Source of the DNA: Prescottella equi
GTDB taxonomy: Bacteria; Actinomycetota; Actinomycetes; Mycobacteriales; Mycobacteriaceae
NCBI RefSeq assembly: GCF_020171745.1
Contig: NZ_JAIVAH010000034.1
Coordinates: 1 to 34,997 of the forward strand
Length of the DNA: 34,997 nt
Direction of reading: 5' to 3'
Part shown: in pieces, positions 1 through 6,976 of the stretch
Layout of the letters: each line of letters opens with the position of its first letter
How positions within the stretch are numbered: the first letter of the stretch is position 1
Program-made: the position numbers and the translations under genes
The notes under the pieces: model-generated
Databases searched by the model: none
What the model was told of the DNA's origin: nothing
Seen by the model: the letters and a program-made list of their open reading frames with translations, nothing else

Positions 1-31
1 GGTACAACACCGAACGGATCTCGACACGACT

Positions 32-72
32 CGAGGGCCTGAGCCCGGTCCAATACCGGGCCCAGGCCCTCG
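32..72. terminator. strong hairpin, probable bidirectional terminator
   Basis: Two arms (32-49 and 55-72) pair over 17 of 18 positions, with one A/C mismatch and a 5-nt CCAAT loop. The hairpin lies about 85 bases past the stop of the methionine-type permease, so it can end that leftward operon. It may also end a rightward gene that lies outside the window. No clear U-tract follows, which is usual in high-GC actinobacteria. The rest of 73-155 shows nothing else I recognise. Confidence 0.7.
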
Positions 73-155
73 CGGCCTAGGCTTTCACTTAGCCAGTCCA
101 ACAATCGGGGACCAGTTCACTGGCGAGAGGAATCCTTCACGATCAGGGTGGGTGA

Positions 156-824
156 CTACTTCCGGTGCCGCAGTGTCCGGACGATCCCGTCGCCGATCGA
201 CTGCAGGATCTGCACCAGGACGATCAGCACGACGACCGCGACGAGCAGGACCGGCGTGTTGAACCGCTGGTAGCCGTACATGATCGCGAAGTCGCCCAGT
301 CCCCCGCCGCCGATGACGCCGGCCATCGCCGAGTAGCCGACCAGCAGCACGACGGTCAGCGTCGCGCCGGCGATGAGGGCCGAAACCGATTCCGGCAGGA
401 GCACTTTGCGCACGATCTGCCCGTTGCTCGCACCCATCGCCTGCGCGGCCTCGACGCGGCCCACGGGCACCTCACGCAGCGCCGACTCGACCACGCGGGC
501 GTAGAACGGGATCGCGCCGATGGTCAGCGGCACGATCGCCGCGGTCGGGCCGATCGCGGTGCCGACGATCAGCCGGGTGGTACCGATCAGCGCGATCATC
601 AGGATCAGGAACGGCAGCGACCGGAAGACGTTGACGATCGTGCCGAGTACGGCGTTGACGGCGCGCTGCGGCCACAGCCCGCTCGGGGAGGTCACGTGCA
701 GCACCACGCCCAGCAGGACGCCACCGATCAAGGTGAGTACGAACGAGATTCCCACCATGTAGAGGGTCTCCTGCGTCGCCTCCCACACCTCGGGGAGCGA
801 GTCGTACCAGGACAGCTTGTTCAT
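156..824 (-). CDS. metI: methionine-type ABC transporter permease (MetI-like)
   Basis: This 222-residue integral membrane protein is the permease of a D-methionine/organosulfur ABC importer. It has about five hydrophobic helices and the EAA loop characteristic of binding-protein-dependent permeases (EAAQAMGAS...). The ATG at 824 overlaps the TGA of the ATPase gene (ATGA), so translation is coupled. A longer open frame to 1031 exists but runs inside the ATPase gene and is not membrane-like, so I reject it. It is the last gene of the oxygenase-metQ-metN-metI operon. The family is well known for methionine. The true substrate here could be another small sulfur compound, given the linked oxygenase. 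Confidence 0.92.
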   Translation of the reverse strand: MNKLSWYDSLPEVWEATQETLYMVGISFVLTLIGGVLLGVVLHVTSPSGLWPQRAVNAVLGTIVNVFRSLPFLILMIALIGTTRLIVGTAIGPTAAIVPLTIGAIPFYARVVESALREVPVGRVEAAQAMGASNGQIVRKVLLPESVSALIAGATLTVVLLVGYSAMAGVIGGGGLGDFAIMYGYQRFNTPVLLVAVVVLIVLVQILQSIGDGIVRTLRHRK

Positions 825-1840
825 GCGATTCGTCCTTCGATCCGGGACTCGGGACCCCAGGAGAGCGTGGTGCCGGGCTGCGATTCGACGAATGCCTCGA
901 CGTCCGCGCGGGGTACGTCGGGCCCGAACTTCAGCCGCAGACGGCCGACGGTGACACCGGCGACCTGCTCCACCCGGCCACCGACGACGGAGATGTCCAC
1001 GTCGAGCTTGCGGACCAGTTGGGCGAGCCACGGACCGTGCGCCTCGTCACCGATGGTGGTGACGAGCGCGGTGTCGGCGTCGGCGCCGATCGACGGGTCG
1101 TCGCCGACCGGGACGATCGCCGCACCCAGTGCCGAACCGGGGGTCCCGACGAGATCGAGGATCCGTCCGGTCTCGGCGATCCGGCCGTCGTCGAGCCGGG
1201 CCGCGGACGTGCAGATGCGGCGCAGCACACCCAGTTCGTGGGTGATGAGAACGACGGTGACGCCGATCGAACGGTTGAGTTCGACCAGCAGGTCGAGCAC
1301 CTGGTCGGTGGTGTCCGGGTCGAGAGCGCTGGTCGCCTCGTCGCACAGCAGGACGTCCGGGTTGGACGCCAGCGCGCGGGCGATACCGACACGCTGCTGC
1401 TGCCCGCCGGACAACTGCGACGGGTAAGCCTTCTCCTTGCCGCCGAGCCCGACGAGTTCGATCAGCTCGTCGGCGCGGGCACGGCGTGCCTTGCGGTCCA
1501 TGCCCGAGAGCTCGAGCGGGAACTCGACGTTGGCCCGCACGGTCCGCGAGTGCAGCAGGTTGAATTGCTGGAACACGGTGCCGATACGCCGACGCGCCTT
1601 ACGCAGTCCCGCGCCGGTGAGCTGGGACAGATCGTCGCCCCGCAGCACGATGCGGCCGCTGGTGGGCTGCTCGAGCAGGTTCAGGCACCGCAACAGCGTG
1701 GACTTGCCCGCGCCGGACGGCCCGACGATGCCGAAGATCTCACCCTCGGCGATCTCGAGGTCGATACCGCGCAGCGCGGCGACCGGGTCCGCGCCACCGG
1801 TGGCGGGGAAGGTCTTGACCAGGCTCTCGACCGTGATCAT
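821..1840 (-). CDS. metN: methionine-type ABC transporter ATP-binding protein (MetN-like)
   Basis: This 339-residue cytoplasmic ATPase drives the MetI permease. The Walker A is GPSGAGKST at about residues 40-48. It is followed by the ABC signature LSGGQQQR and a Walker B ending LLCDEATSALD. After the ATPase core (to about residue 240) there is a C-terminal region of about 90 residues that matches the NIL regulatory domain of MetN proteins. In characterised members this domain binds methionine and inhibits transport. The gene overlaps the metQ stop (ATGA) upstream and the metI start downstream, so the three transporter genes form one coupled unit. Confidence 0.94.
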   Translation of the reverse strand: MITVESLVKTFPATGGADPVAALRGIDLEIAEGEIFGIVGPSGAGKSTLLRCLNLLEQPTSGRIVLRGDDLSQLTGAGLRKARRRIGTVFQQFNLLHSRTVRANVEFPLELSGMDRKARRARADELIELVGLGGKEKAYPSQLSGGQQQRVGIARALASNPDVLLCDEATSALDPDTTDQVLDLLVELNRSIGVTVVLITHELGVLRRICTSAARLDDGRIAETGRILDLVGTPGSALGAAIVPVGDDPSIGADADTALVTTIGDEAHGPWLAQLVRKLDVDISVVGGRVEQVAGVTVGRLRLKFGPDVPRADVEAFVESQPGTTLSWGPESRIEGRIA

Positions 1841-2673
1841 CAGCTGGCCGCGTGGACCGGGACGACGGAGCCGGAGTAGTTCTCCTGGATCCAGGTGGCG
1901 GTCTCCGGCGACTCGAGCGCCTCGGCGAGAGCCTTGACGCCGGCATCGTTCTGATCGGCAGCGCGGACGACGAGCAGGTTCGCGAACGGGTTGTTCTCGA
2001 CCTTCTCCGACAGCAGCGCATCCTTCGCCGGCGTCAGGCCGGCCTCGATCGCGTAGTTGGAGTTGATGACCGCGGCGGTGATCTGCGGGTCACCGAGGTT
2101 GCGGGCGATCTGCGAGCGCTCGATCTCGACGAACTTCAGGTTCTTCGGGTTCGCCTTGATGTTCGCCTGCGTGACGACGGACAGGTCGGCCTCGGCAAAC
2201 GGCTTGTCCATCTGGATCAGGCCCGCCGACTCGAGCAGGTATAGGCCGCGCGCGAAGTTGGTGGTGTCCTTGGGCAGCGCGATGGTCGAGCCGTCGGTGA
2301 GCTGGTCGACGGCGGTGATCTTCTCCGAGTACAGGCCCATCGGCTCGAGGTGCACGTCGGCGACGGACACGAGGTCGCTCACGCCCTTCTGCTTCTGCCA
2401 GTCCGCGAGGTACGGGGAATGCTGGAAGTAGTTGGCCTGCACGTCACCGGCGACGAGCAGCTCGTTGGGGTCGATCTCGCCGGTGACCGGCTTGATGTCG
2501 AGCTTGACGTCACCCAGGACGCCGGAGTCGGCGATGTGCTCGAGGATCTCCACGTGCGGGGTGCTGGACGCGGAGATCACCAGCGTCTCACTGTCGCTGC
2601 CCGACGAGCAGGCGGCCAGACCCGCGGTGAGCAGGGCGGCTGCGGAGAGGACAGCAGTGCGGCGCAAGAACAT
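1840..2673 (-). CDS. metQ: MetQ/NlpA-type substrate-binding lipoprotein
   Basis: This 277-residue lipoprotein captures substrate outside the membrane for MetN/MetI. The N-terminus has positive residues, a hydrophobic stretch and a lipobox LAAC, with the lipidated Cys at residue 22. The mature part begins with the NlpA-type VISASSTPHVEILEHI stretch and continues with typical family motifs (PVTGEIDPNELLVAGDVQANYFQH region). An AAAGG ribosome site lies 9 bases before the ATG. It follows the oxygenase gene by 31 bases on the same strand. The family covers L- and D-methionine and related thioethers, and sequence reading alone cannot fix the ligand. Confidence 0.92.
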   Translation of the reverse strand: MFLRRTAVLSAAALLTAGLAACSSGSDSETLVISASSTPHVEILEHIADSGVLGDVKLDIKPVTGEIDPNELLVAGDVQANYFQHSPYLADWQKQKGVSDLVSVADVHLEPMGLYSEKITAVDQLTDGSTIALPKDTTNFARGLYLLESAGLIQMDKPFAEADLSVVTQANIKANPKNLKFVEIERSQIARNLGDPQITAAVINSNYAIEAGLTPAKDALLSEKVENNPFANLLVVRAADQNDAGVKALAEALESPETATWIQENYSGSVVPVHAAS

Positions 2674-2704
2674 TGAAAAGAACCTTTCGAGATCGTGGAG
2701 ACGG

Positions 2705-3703
2705 TCAGCCGTGCAGGGCCGGCAGGTCGAGCAGGTCGCGGTGGTACCGCTCGGTGACGTTGGGGTGTGCGCGCAGGCGCGACTTGAGGGCGTTGAGTCC
2801 GTAACGCGCGTGCAGGGTGCCGCCGTGCTGGTCCGGGCCGACGCCCGCCGCCTCGGCCGCGAGTTCGGGCGAGAGTGGCACGGTGGGCAGCGCGTGGTCG
2901 TAGCCGGGGTTGAGGAAGAACGGCAGCGACACCCGGTCCTTACCGGCGGCGGGCGGCAGCACGCGGTGCACCGTGGCCTTGAGGTAGCCGCCGGTGGCGA
3001 CCTCGAGCAGTTCGCCGATGTTCACCAGCAGGTGGCCGGGAAGTGGCGCGACGTCGAGCCAGCCGCCATCTGTTTCCACCTGGAAACCGGTGCTGCCGGG
3101 CTCCGGGTAGAGCAGGGTCAGCGCGCCGACGTCCTTGTGGCTTCCCACGCCCTGGCCGGTGACCGAGCCGTCGTGACCCGGGTAGCGCGCGATCTTCAGC
3201 AGCGGGTCCGGGTCCGCGAAGGCGGCGTCGAAGAAGTCGGCGGGCGCGCCCAGCGACCGCGCCCAGCCGCTGATGAGCCGCAGGCCGGCGTCCTGCGCCT
3301 GGCTCGACCACTCGAGCGCCAGCTCGCGCAGCCGCGGTACCGCGGTCGGCCACAGGTTGGGTCCGTGCAGCACGTCCCACGGGCGGTCCGGGTCGATCGG
3401 GTCGACCGCGGCGCGCTCGGGTCCGATGTCGAGCTGCTCACGCCAGTCGATGTAGCCCTGCGTGCGCTCGCCGCCGACGCGGGTGTAGCCGCGGAAGTGC
3501 GGCGAGTTGCTGTTCTCGATCTCGAGCTTGTCGGCCTCCGGGAGCGCGAAGAACTCGCGGGACGCGGCGATCAGGTCGTCGGTGAGCTGCTGATCGATGC
3601 CGTGACCGGTCAGGTAGAAGAAGCCGATCTCGTGCGTGACCGTACGCAGCGCATCGACGTCGAGGTTCTCCAGATCGATGATCGGGAGCGACTGTGCGGG
3701 CAT
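2705..3703 (-). CDS. isopenicillin N synthase-family Fe(II)/2-oxoglutarate oxygenase
   Basis: This 332-residue soluble non-haem iron oxygenase is the first gene of the sulfur operon. The N-terminal DIOX_N-type region (about residues 6-110) has the LPIIDLENL and FFYLTGHGI motifs. The catalytic jelly roll (about 165-275) carries the iron triad His189-x-Asp191 and His246, plus the 2-oxoglutarate anchor Arg257-x-Ser259. I chose the ATG at 3703 because a strong GGGGAAAGG ribosome site (3713-3721) sits 9 bases upstream. The open frame further upstream runs through the leader. Such enzymes oxidise small molecules using O2. The linkage to a MetQNI transporter and a Cys-rich leader suggests oxidation of an imported organosulfur compound. 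The substrate is unknown. Confidence 0.9.
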   Translation of the reverse strand: MPAQSLPIIDLENLDVDALRTVTHEIGFFYLTGHGIDQQLTDDLIAASREFFALPEADKLEIENSNSPHFRGYTRVGGERTQGYIDWREQLDIGPERAAVDPIDPDRPWDVLHGPNLWPTAVPRLRELALEWSSQAQDAGLRLISGWARSLGAPADFFDAAFADPDPLLKIARYPGHDGSVTGQGVGSHKDVGALTLLYPEPGSTGFQVETDGGWLDVAPLPGHLLVNIGELLEVATGGYLKATVHRVLPPAAGKDRVSLPFFLNPGYDHALPTVPLSPELAAEAAGVGPDQHGGTLHARYGLNALKSRLRAHPNVTERYHRDLLDLPALHG

Positions 3704-3722
3704 GGAACTGGACCTTTCCCCA

Positions 3723-3765
3723 CGGGCACCTGCTTCTGATGAGCGCTGCGACGAGTGGGTGCCCG
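3723..3765 (-). promoter_or_regulatory. inverted repeat next to the oxygenase ribosome site
   Basis: The arms 3723-3730 and 3758-3765 are perfectly complementary over 8 bp (CGGGCACC / GGTGCCCG) and enclose 27 bases. In the leftward transcript the 3' arm ends one or two bases before the GGGGAAAGG ribosome site of the oxygenase. There is no U-tract, so it looks more like a translation-control element than a terminator. With the Cys leader 65 bases upstream it could be the switchable half of an attenuator. This function is inferred. Confidence 0.5.
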
Positions 3766-3830
3766 ATGGGAGGACAGTGCGCGGGAAGGCGGGACGGTAC
3801 GAAATGTGCCGTCGCGCAGGTTTTCTCGTC

Positions 3831-3902
3831 TCAGCGCTGACGCATGCAACAACAACCGCCACGCATTCGCGTGGGGGCGACGGTTGCTGCAAGGCCGCGC
3901 AT
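3831..3902 (-). CDS. polycysteine leader peptide (putative cysteine attenuator)
   Basis: A 23-codon reading frame starts at ATG 3902 and ends at TGA 3831. A near-perfect ribosome site GGGAAGGA (3908-3915) lies 5 bases before the start, far better than chance. The C-terminal half reads GGCCCMRQR, with three successive Cys codons TGT-TGT-TGC at 3846-3854. An internal ATG at 3866 would give an 11-residue version. The Cys codons lie in the 3' arm of a strong hairpin. Polycysteine upstream frames that act as cysteine-responsive attenuators are known in mycobacteria. Here the peptide precedes an oxygenase-metQNI operon. The existence of the frame and its ribosome site is seen directly; the regulatory role is inferred. 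Confidence 0.75.
   Translation of the reverse strand: MRGLAATVAPTRMRGGCCCMRQR
3847..3894 (-). promoter_or_regulatory. hairpin overlapping the Cys codons of the leader peptide
   Basis: In the leftward RNA a 6-bp stem CCACGC/GCGUGG closes a GAAU loop. Past a 6-nt bulge it continues as about ten more pairs, GCAGCAACCG with CGGUUGUUGU, including two G-U pairs. The 3' strand of that outer stem contains the first Cys codons, so a ribosome stalled there would hold it open. This arrangement is what a translation-coupled attenuator needs. The alternative pairings have not been computed. Confidence 0.5.
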
Positions 3903-3962
3903 CGGAGTCCTTCCCGGACGAGATCGTTGTCGGCACGCCGAATCGGACATGCCTGTGCTTGG

Positions 3963-3992
3963 AGGCTAACCCGACGCACGGGCGGACTTCAA
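3963..3992 (-). promoter_or_regulatory. putative promoter of the oxygenase-metQNI operon
   Basis: On the minus strand a TTGAAG hexamer (3987-3992) and a TAGCCT hexamer (3963-3968) are separated by 18 bases. This fits a housekeeping actinobacterial promoter (TTGnnn / TAnnnT). Transcription would begin near 3955, about 50 bases before the Cys leader peptide. The remainder of this intergenic stretch (4000-4124) holds only GC-rich sequence and one possible terminator. Confidence 0.4.
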
Positions 3993-4068
3993 ATCGAACG
4001 TATACGCACGACGACGAACGGCGACATCCGTGAGACGAACGGTCGGAGCCGTCGATCCGACCCGCGAG

Positions 4069-4090
4069 GACCGGCCCGGCCGGCCCGGTC
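4069..4090. terminator. possible GC-rich terminator after the decarboxylase gene
   Basis: GACCGG (4069-4074) and CCGGTC (4085-4090) can pair around a GC-rich centre, 35 bases past the stop of the leftward decarboxylase gene. The stem is short and no U-tract follows. This call rests on position and base composition only. Confidence 0.25.
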
Positions 4091-4124
4091 GTCGGGGCTG
4101 GTCCAATCGGGGCCGATCCAACCG

Positions 4125-6854
4125 TCAGCCCGGCGGTTCGGCCATCTCGAGTGCCTTCGTGGTGAAGACACGGTAACCACGGTGCGGACGGTAGCCGTGG
4201 ATCTCGGGCGTATCGAGGCTGCGGATGAACGAGAGGATCTGCCGGCTGAACACCTGCCCGGGGACCAGAACCGGGAAGCCCGGCGGATACGGGGTGACGA
4301 AGGTCGCGGAGACCACCGGCCGCCCGGACTCCGTCGCCTCCTCGACCTCGTCCGCGGTGAGGTACTCGCACCGGGTGTCGTCGTAGGCGAGGAAGAAGGC
4401 CCGCCGTACATCACCATCGGAAGTGCTTGCAGCACCGTTTTTTTCGAGGAAGATCGGATGGAATCCGCTGAAGTCCGGCAGCGGCGCCGTCGGGCTCGTC
4501 AGGCGGGTCACCGCCGCCTCGTGGTAGCCGCGTTCGATCGTGCCCATGTCGGACAGGCGCTCGTCGAGCTCGTGGGCGAACTTGACCAGCACCTCGACGA
4601 GGTAGGCGACCGAGCTGCGGGTGGTGCCGATGTTGGTCATGAACAGCACCGTGTTGCGGGAGGTCTTGTTGATCTGGACGCCGTAGCGGTCCATCAGCTC
4701 GGCCCGTTTGAAGGTGTCCCCGTCGATACCGGTCGACCCGATGTAGAGCGTGATCCGCGACGGGTCGAGCACGAACTCGTCGCGCCGCCAGGCGCCGACC
4801 ATCGCGCGCAGGCCCCCGCGCAGCGGCTGGTCGATGCGTGAGGGCCGGAACTCCTCGGGGATCAGCTCCGCCGTCGAAAGGCAGTGCATGTACCTGCTCA
4901 GCAATGGATGGTGGTCGACCGCGTCGCGCAACCGCATCGCATTCTCGACCTGCTTCTGCACCAACTCGGCGCCCTCGAGGTCGGCCTGCCTCCGGCCGAT
5001 GTCGAGCGAGGCCAGAATCTGATAGTTGGGCGAGGTGGAAGTGTGCGCCATGTAGGCCTCGTGAAATGTCTCCTCGACCTTCTGGTCGAACTCCTGGTCG
5101 AAGACGTGGATCATCGAGCCCTGACGCAGCGAGGTCAGTGTCTTGTGCGTGGACTGGGTCGCATAGACCCGGACCTTTGCCCGGGCCGGGTCGGGCATCA
5201 GCCGACGGCCGAGCAGCGTCTCGTCGTCGGCGCCGCGAACCTGTTCGGCGTACTCGGCGAACTCCGCCCGGTAGGCGGGGTCGCGCATCCGCTCGCGCAC
5301 CGCGCGCGCCGCATGCATCGCCGTCCGGGTGCGGTAGACGGGGTGGAATCGGGCGAAGGCGAACCACGCCTCGTCCCAAAGGAACACCAGGTCCGGCTTG
5401 ATCGCCAGGCATTCCTCGATGACGCGCTCCACGTCGTAGATGACTCCGTCGAAGGTGCAGTTGGTCAGCATCAGCAGCTTGACCCGGTCGAGTTTTCCGG
5501 CCGCGCGGAGCGCGAGCAGATTGGACTTGATCTCCCGCAACGGCACCGCGCCGTACATCGAATACTGGTTGAGCGGATATGCGTCGAGGTAGGTGACCTG
5601 GGCGCCGGCGAGCATCAGCCCGTAGTGGTGCGACTGGTGACAGTTGCGGTCGACCAGGACGATGTCGCCGGGCGCGATGAGTGCCTGGACGACGATCTTG
5701 TTGGCTGTCGAGGTGCCGTTGGTCACGAAGAAGGTCTGCCGCGCCCCGAACGTCTTCGCCGCCAGTTGTTGCGACTCACGGAGTGGACCGGTCGGTTCGA
5801 GTAGCGAGTCCAGTCCGCCACACGTCGCGGACGTCTCGGCCAGGAACACGTCCAGGCCGTAGAAGTCCAGCATGTCGGAGATCCAGTGCGAGGTGACGAT
5901 CGACTTACCCTGCGAGATCGGCAACGCGTGGAACACACCGGTCGGACGAGAACTGTATTCGCGCAGCGCGCTGAAGAACGGGGTTCGATACCGCGCCGCA
6001 ACCCCCTCGAGCAGACTCAGATGGAGATCGAGCGATCCCTCGCCGGCGTGGAAGACCCTCCGGAAGTACTGGCCGAGTTGACCGGCGAGCTCCTCGACCG
6101 CGATCTCGGTCATCAGGTACAGGTCGAGCTCCGGGCGGGTGTTGGCGAGCTCGTCGGCCAGGATCCGCGTCCGCTCCTCGGGCGTGTGCCCGGCCAGCTT
6201 GTCCGCGACGTCGGTGTAGAGGAAGTTCGCCAGGGCGGACAGATCCTGCCGGGACTGATGGGCAAAGCGGCGGCGGATCACGCACGCCTGCAGATTCACG
6301 TTCAGGCGCGCCGCGATGACCGCGTCGTCGCCGCTGCCCACGACGACCAGTTCGTAGATGAACTGGTCGTCCGGCCGACGCCAGGCACGCACCTCCCGGC
6401 GCAGTGCGCGCTCCTGCGCATCGGTCATGGCTTCGACCACGAGCACTTCGAAGTAGTGGGGCCGGGATCGGTCACCGGGATCGTCGCTGCGCGGCGAGTC
6501 CGGGCCGATGACCTCGACGTCCCCGTCGACCGGGGACACCGTCGTGCCGCTGCGGTAGGAACTGGTGACCAGCGCGCGGTTGATCCGGGTGACCGTGCGG
6601 GAGAACTTGTCGTACACGCCGGTCGTGAACAGCCGCTGAGTCTGGGCGAACACCTGCGGTCCGGGAAAAGCCCAGTACCGCTCGAGCGGCCGCAACTGGC
6701 CGAGCAGGTCCTCTACCCGTTCGAGCAGCGGCCCGATCGGCGCCCCGCGGGCGGCCGCGCCTGCCAGGTGCGCGCTCGCGCCCTCCAGCCGGCACCACGA
6801 GTCCGCACGGAACTGCCACATACTGTTGTAGGCCCGCGGATTGACCTCAGGCAT
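4125..6854 (-). CDS. large PLP-dependent Orn/Lys/Arg-type amino acid decarboxylase
   Basis: This 909-residue cytoplasmic enzyme of fold-type I PLP is related to the inducible ornithine/lysine/arginine decarboxylases. Visible motifs are FVTNGTSTANK (about 376-386), DRNCHQSHH (402-410), WDEAWFAFARFHP (493-505) and STHK with the PLP lysine at 571. It is longer than the usual 710-760 residues. There are about 300 residues before the PLP fold, part of which (about 134-200) may be a wing-like domain. There is also an insertion of about 40 residues between WDEAW and the PLP lysine. I prefer the ATG at 6854, which has GGAGG 5 bases upstream, over a GTG at 6878. Decarboxylase is the family role; the substrate and even decarboxylation itself are unproven for this branch. 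Confidence 0.82.
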   Translation of the reverse strand: MPEVNPRAYNSMWQFRADSWCRLEGASAHLAGAAARGAPIGPLLERVEDLLGQLRPLERYWAFPGPQVFAQTQRLFTTGVYDKFSRTVTRINRALVTSSYRSGTTVSPVDGDVEVIGPDSPRSDDPGDRSRPHYFEVLVVEAMTDAQERALRREVRAWRRPDDQFIYELVVVGSGDDAVIAARLNVNLQACVIRRRFAHQSRQDLSALANFLYTDVADKLAGHTPEERTRILADELANTRPELDLYLMTEIAVEELAGQLGQYFRRVFHAGEGSLDLHLSLLEGVAARYRTPFFSALREYSSRPTGVFHALPISQGKSIVTSHWISDMLDFYGLDVFLAETSATCGGLDSLLEPTGPLRESQQLAAKTFGARQTFFVTNGTSTANKIVVQALIAPGDIVLVDRNCHQSHHYGLMLAGAQVTYLDAYPLNQYSMYGAVPLREIKSNLLALRAAGKLDRVKLLMLTNCTFDGVIYDVERVIEECLAIKPDLVFLWDEAWFAFARFHPVYRTRTAMHAARAVRERMRDPAYRAEFAEYAEQVRGADDETLLGRRLMPDPARAKVRVYATQSTHKTLTSLRQGSMIHVFDQEFDQKVEETFHEAYMAHTSTSPNYQILASLDIGRRQADLEGAELVQKQVENAMRLRDAVDHHPLLSRYMHCLSTAELIPEEFRPSRIDQPLRGGLRAMVGAWRRDEFVLDPSRITLYIGSTGIDGDTFKRAELMDRYGVQINKTSRNTVLFMTNIGTTRSSVAYLVEVLVKFAHELDERLSDMGTIERGYHEAAVTRLTSPTAPLPDFSGFHPIFLEKNGAASTSDGDVRRAFFLAYDDTRCEYLTADEVEEATESGRPVVSATFVTPYPPGFPVLVPGQVFSRQILSFIRSLDTPEIHGYRPHRGYRVFTTKALEMAEPPG

Positions 6855-6900
6855 CACAGCCTCCACCGCAACGGTCACGACCGGCAGCCGAGGTCGGTCG

Positions 6901-6916
6901 ACGACGGCGCCGTCGT
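6901..6916. promoter_or_regulatory. 16-bp perfect palindrome upstream of the decarboxylase
   Basis: ACGACGGCGCCGTCGT is its own reverse complement. It lies 47 bases before the decarboxylase start and about 60 bases past the SulP stop. It could be a protein-binding site or a short hairpin that ends SulP transcription. High GC makes such palindromes less improbable than in average DNA. Confidence 0.3.
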
Positions 6917-6976
6917 GCCGAGCAATCCCAGCCTGCTCCCCCGCGTCCGGTCAGGCAAGCGACGGCGGGTCCGGGT

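Noticed and set aside
165-1427. 420-codon plus-strand open frame
   Set aside because: It lies antisense to metI/metN, has a composition rich in Arg, Asp and Gln and no recognisable domain, as expected of a shadow frame in high-GC DNA.
2432-3739. 435-codon plus-strand open frame antisense to the oxygenase
   Set aside because: The opposite strand holds a complete enzyme with all catalytic residues, and this frame has no domain signal.
3704-3960. SAM-type riboswitch ahead of the oxygenase-metQNI operon
   Set aside because: I looked for the conserved SAM-I and SAM-IV core stretches, including the CCGGCAACC-like segment, and did not find them. The leader is better explained by the Cys-rich reading frame and its hairpins.
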